Below, one piece after another: positions 62,474 through 64,000 of a stretch of DNA of 64,000 nt. Origin of the DNA: Rathayibacter rathayi (GTDB lineage: Bacteria > Actinomycetota > Actinomycetes > Actinomycetales > Microbacteriaceae). The stretch's first letter is position 1; each line of letters starts with the position of its first letter. Both the position numbers and the translations under genes were made by a program. The stretch is from the NCBI RefSeq assembly GCF_004011095.1, contig NZ_CP028129.1, positions 2,418,001-2,482,000 on the forward strand, given 5' to 3'. A model generated the notes under the pieces. The model worked only from the letters and a program-made list of their open reading frames with translations. It was not told the DNA's origin and made no database searches.

Positions 62474-64000
62474 TCACCCTAAATCCCAATTATCTCGTTT
62501 TATGTACATACTTCCAAGGGGTCGAGTAGGGTCGAGGCCAGCTTCCTCTGCTCGGAGCCCGACGGGTATCGCGACGCCACCCTGTTCGATCAGGGGGTAC
62601 GCAATACTCTGGTTTTTCGTGAGTTTAGCGCGGAGGCCATTTTTTGCCTCAATAAAGTACAGCTCACCGGATGGTGTCCGGGCGAGGATGTCGACGCGTG
62701 TTCTGACTCCTCCGGCGATGATCGTGATCTCGGTTCCGACGAGGGTATCGCCGCGTGCTTCGAGGGCTTCGATGGAGGCTTGGACGCCTCGTTGGCCTTT
62801 CGCGACGAGTGCGGCGCCGGTGAGGCGTGGGCGGACGGGGGTGAGGGGGGATCGTCGAGGCGTGTGGTGGGGATGTCTGTGCCGAGGCGGCGGGTGGTGG
62901 CGCTGCCGAGTCCGCTGGCGGCGCCGGTGGCGGCTCCTCCTGCGGCTCCTGCGGTGGTGGCGCCGAGGAGTCCGGTGGGGGTGTGGGGGCCGGGGCTGGT
63001 GAGGTATTGGGCGGCTTTGGAGACGCTGCCGTCGGCGGTGTTGGCGATCACTTCGGCTGTGAGGGCGCTGGCGCCGGCGCGGTAGGCGAGGGCTTCGGCG
63101 CCTCCGCCGAGCGCGCCGACGGCGGAGTCGATGCCGACTTGGCCCCAGTTGACGCTACCGGTGGTGGCTTTCTGGGTGGCGACGGAGATGCCGCCGGCTA
63201 GGAAGGCTCCGGATGCGGCTCCGGCGAGGGCCATCCCGGCGAGGGTGCCAACTCCGGTGAACATCAGGGCGACGCCGATGGCGACGAGGGCGCCTGCGGC
63301 GACGTATTCCCCGTTGTTGGACCACCAGTCGCCGGCGGCGGCGAACGCGCCGTTGTTCCCGTCGCGATACGCGCGCAGGTCCGCGTCCGACACCGGCCGC
63401 AACCCCGTCGGGTCCACGGCGTGGAGGGGGTCGTTCCCGGCGTAGGAGTAGGGGTTCCCTGACCAGCCTGCGCCGGTCACCGCCTCCAGCGGATCCACGG
63501 TCAGGAAGCCCCGAGTCCCCGGATCGTAGGTGCGGTGTCCGAGCCATTCCAAGCCCGCGATGGAGAGGCCGCCGTTGGCGGTCAGGCCGATCCCGGCGGG
63601 CAGGTCGAGGCCGGGCGGCAGGCCCGTGTCAGGTCCGACCGTGCCCCACGGATCCTCCGCGGTTGTCGCGCGGTCGGCTCGCCACCCGGCGCTGGTCCAG
63701 GTGTCGCCGATGCCGGTGACGCCTCCCGGGGTGGCGAGGATCGGGGTGTCGCCCACGGTCAGTAGTGCGGGCGCGGAGGAGGCGGTGTCCCACCACGTCG
63801 CGGCGCCGTTGATGGTGGCGAGTTCGCCGAGGGTGTCGACGTGCAGGGTCGTGGTGGACGTTTCGTCGGTGACGGCGTCGAGCCAGCCCGCGGCGCTCCA
63901 GGCGTAGGAGCGCTGGCCGCCGTCGCTGTCGGTGACGCGGGTGCGGCGGCCGAGGCCGTCGTAGAGGTATTCGATGCGGGTGCCGTCCTCGCGGGTGGTG
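62474..64000 (-). CDS. RHS-repeat polymorphic toxin, C-terminal part (5' end outside window; frameshift before the tip)
   Basis: Reading leftwards from the window edge: YD repeats (LYDGLGRRTRVTDSDGG), then the RHS core end (YDPGTRGFLTVDP, NPYSYAGNDPLHAVDPTG), a hydrophobic pre-toxin stretch (about 63200-63300), and the toxin tip. The tip, RTRVDILARTPSGELYFIEA then KNGLRAKLTKNQSIAYP, fits a PD-(D/E)xK nuclease. It is in a different frame from the core; the shift falls at a run of six G (62845-62850), where a seventh would restore it. As sequenced, the core frame continues to a false stop at 62590. Confidence 0.82.
62530..62762. repeat. Direct repeat (right copy) of the toxin-tip segment
   Basis: Matches 31611-31843 in the same orientation at roughly 96% identity. 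It ends inside the toxin module. Confidence 0.85.
62845..62850. other. Homopolymer run at the RHS core/toxin junction
   Basis: Six G residues (six C on the coding strand). The RHS core is open on one side, and the conserved toxin module is open in the next frame on the other. One more base here would fuse them. Confidence 0.6.

Overview
High-GC actinobacterial DNA, most likely from a plant-associated member of the Microbacteriaceae. The grounds are the strong GC bias at third codon positions, the DUF3090/SCO1664 gene pair, start codons placed directly after a -10 box (leaderless style), a short palindromic intergenic repeat of a type I recall from Microbacteriaceae, and a large L-arabinose/plant-glycan locus. 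The genus is not claimed.

Left part (1 to about 31.3 kb) looks like stable chromosome. It holds an ABC ATPase cut by the window edge; histidine phosphatase, DUF3090 and SCO1664-type genes; a MoxR-type AAA ATPase with a VWA protein; a four-gene peptide/nickel-type ABC importer; an acetyl-esterase-like hydrolase; a GlsB/YeaQ membrane protein; a LacI regulator; and a Rieske/DUF2231 protein. It then becomes a glycan-use locus. Glycosidases of families GH95, GH127, GH36, GH51 and GH27 would release L-arabinose, L-fucose/L-galactose and galactose-like caps from plant wall polymers. An araB-araD-araA operon with overlapping genes would convert L-arabinose to D-xylulose-5-phosphate. A TIM-barrel sugar isomerase and an MFS transporter lie among them.

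Right part (about 31.3 to 64 kb) is accessory. It lies between two direct repeats (about 233 bp, roughly 96% identical) that encode the same C-terminal nuclease-like toxin module. The right copy is the tip of an RHS-family polymorphic toxin that runs off the window. The left copy is an orphan tip. Between them are plasmid-type genes (prim-pol-like Rep, RHH proteins, a ParB-family protein), three serine recombinases, a VbhA-Fic toxin-antitoxin pair, two secreted four-cysteine proteins each facing a small cytosolic gene, a 726-bp duplication carrying a TetR gene, a 90-bp MITE-like element in two copies, and a decayed IS3 element.

Two features look least described. (1) Two paralogous modules (39.1-42.6 kb and 55.3-60.0 kb) each combine a TetR gene in the duplicated segment, small winged-helix proteins, a FabG-like SDR and a PAS-like 350-residue protein; the second adds a FabI-like enoyl reductase. 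(2) Four adjacent genes of little or no recognisable function (32.2-34.9 kb) share an upstream motif. The accessory region also contains many genes broken by single-base frameshifts, meaning either active decay or assembly error.
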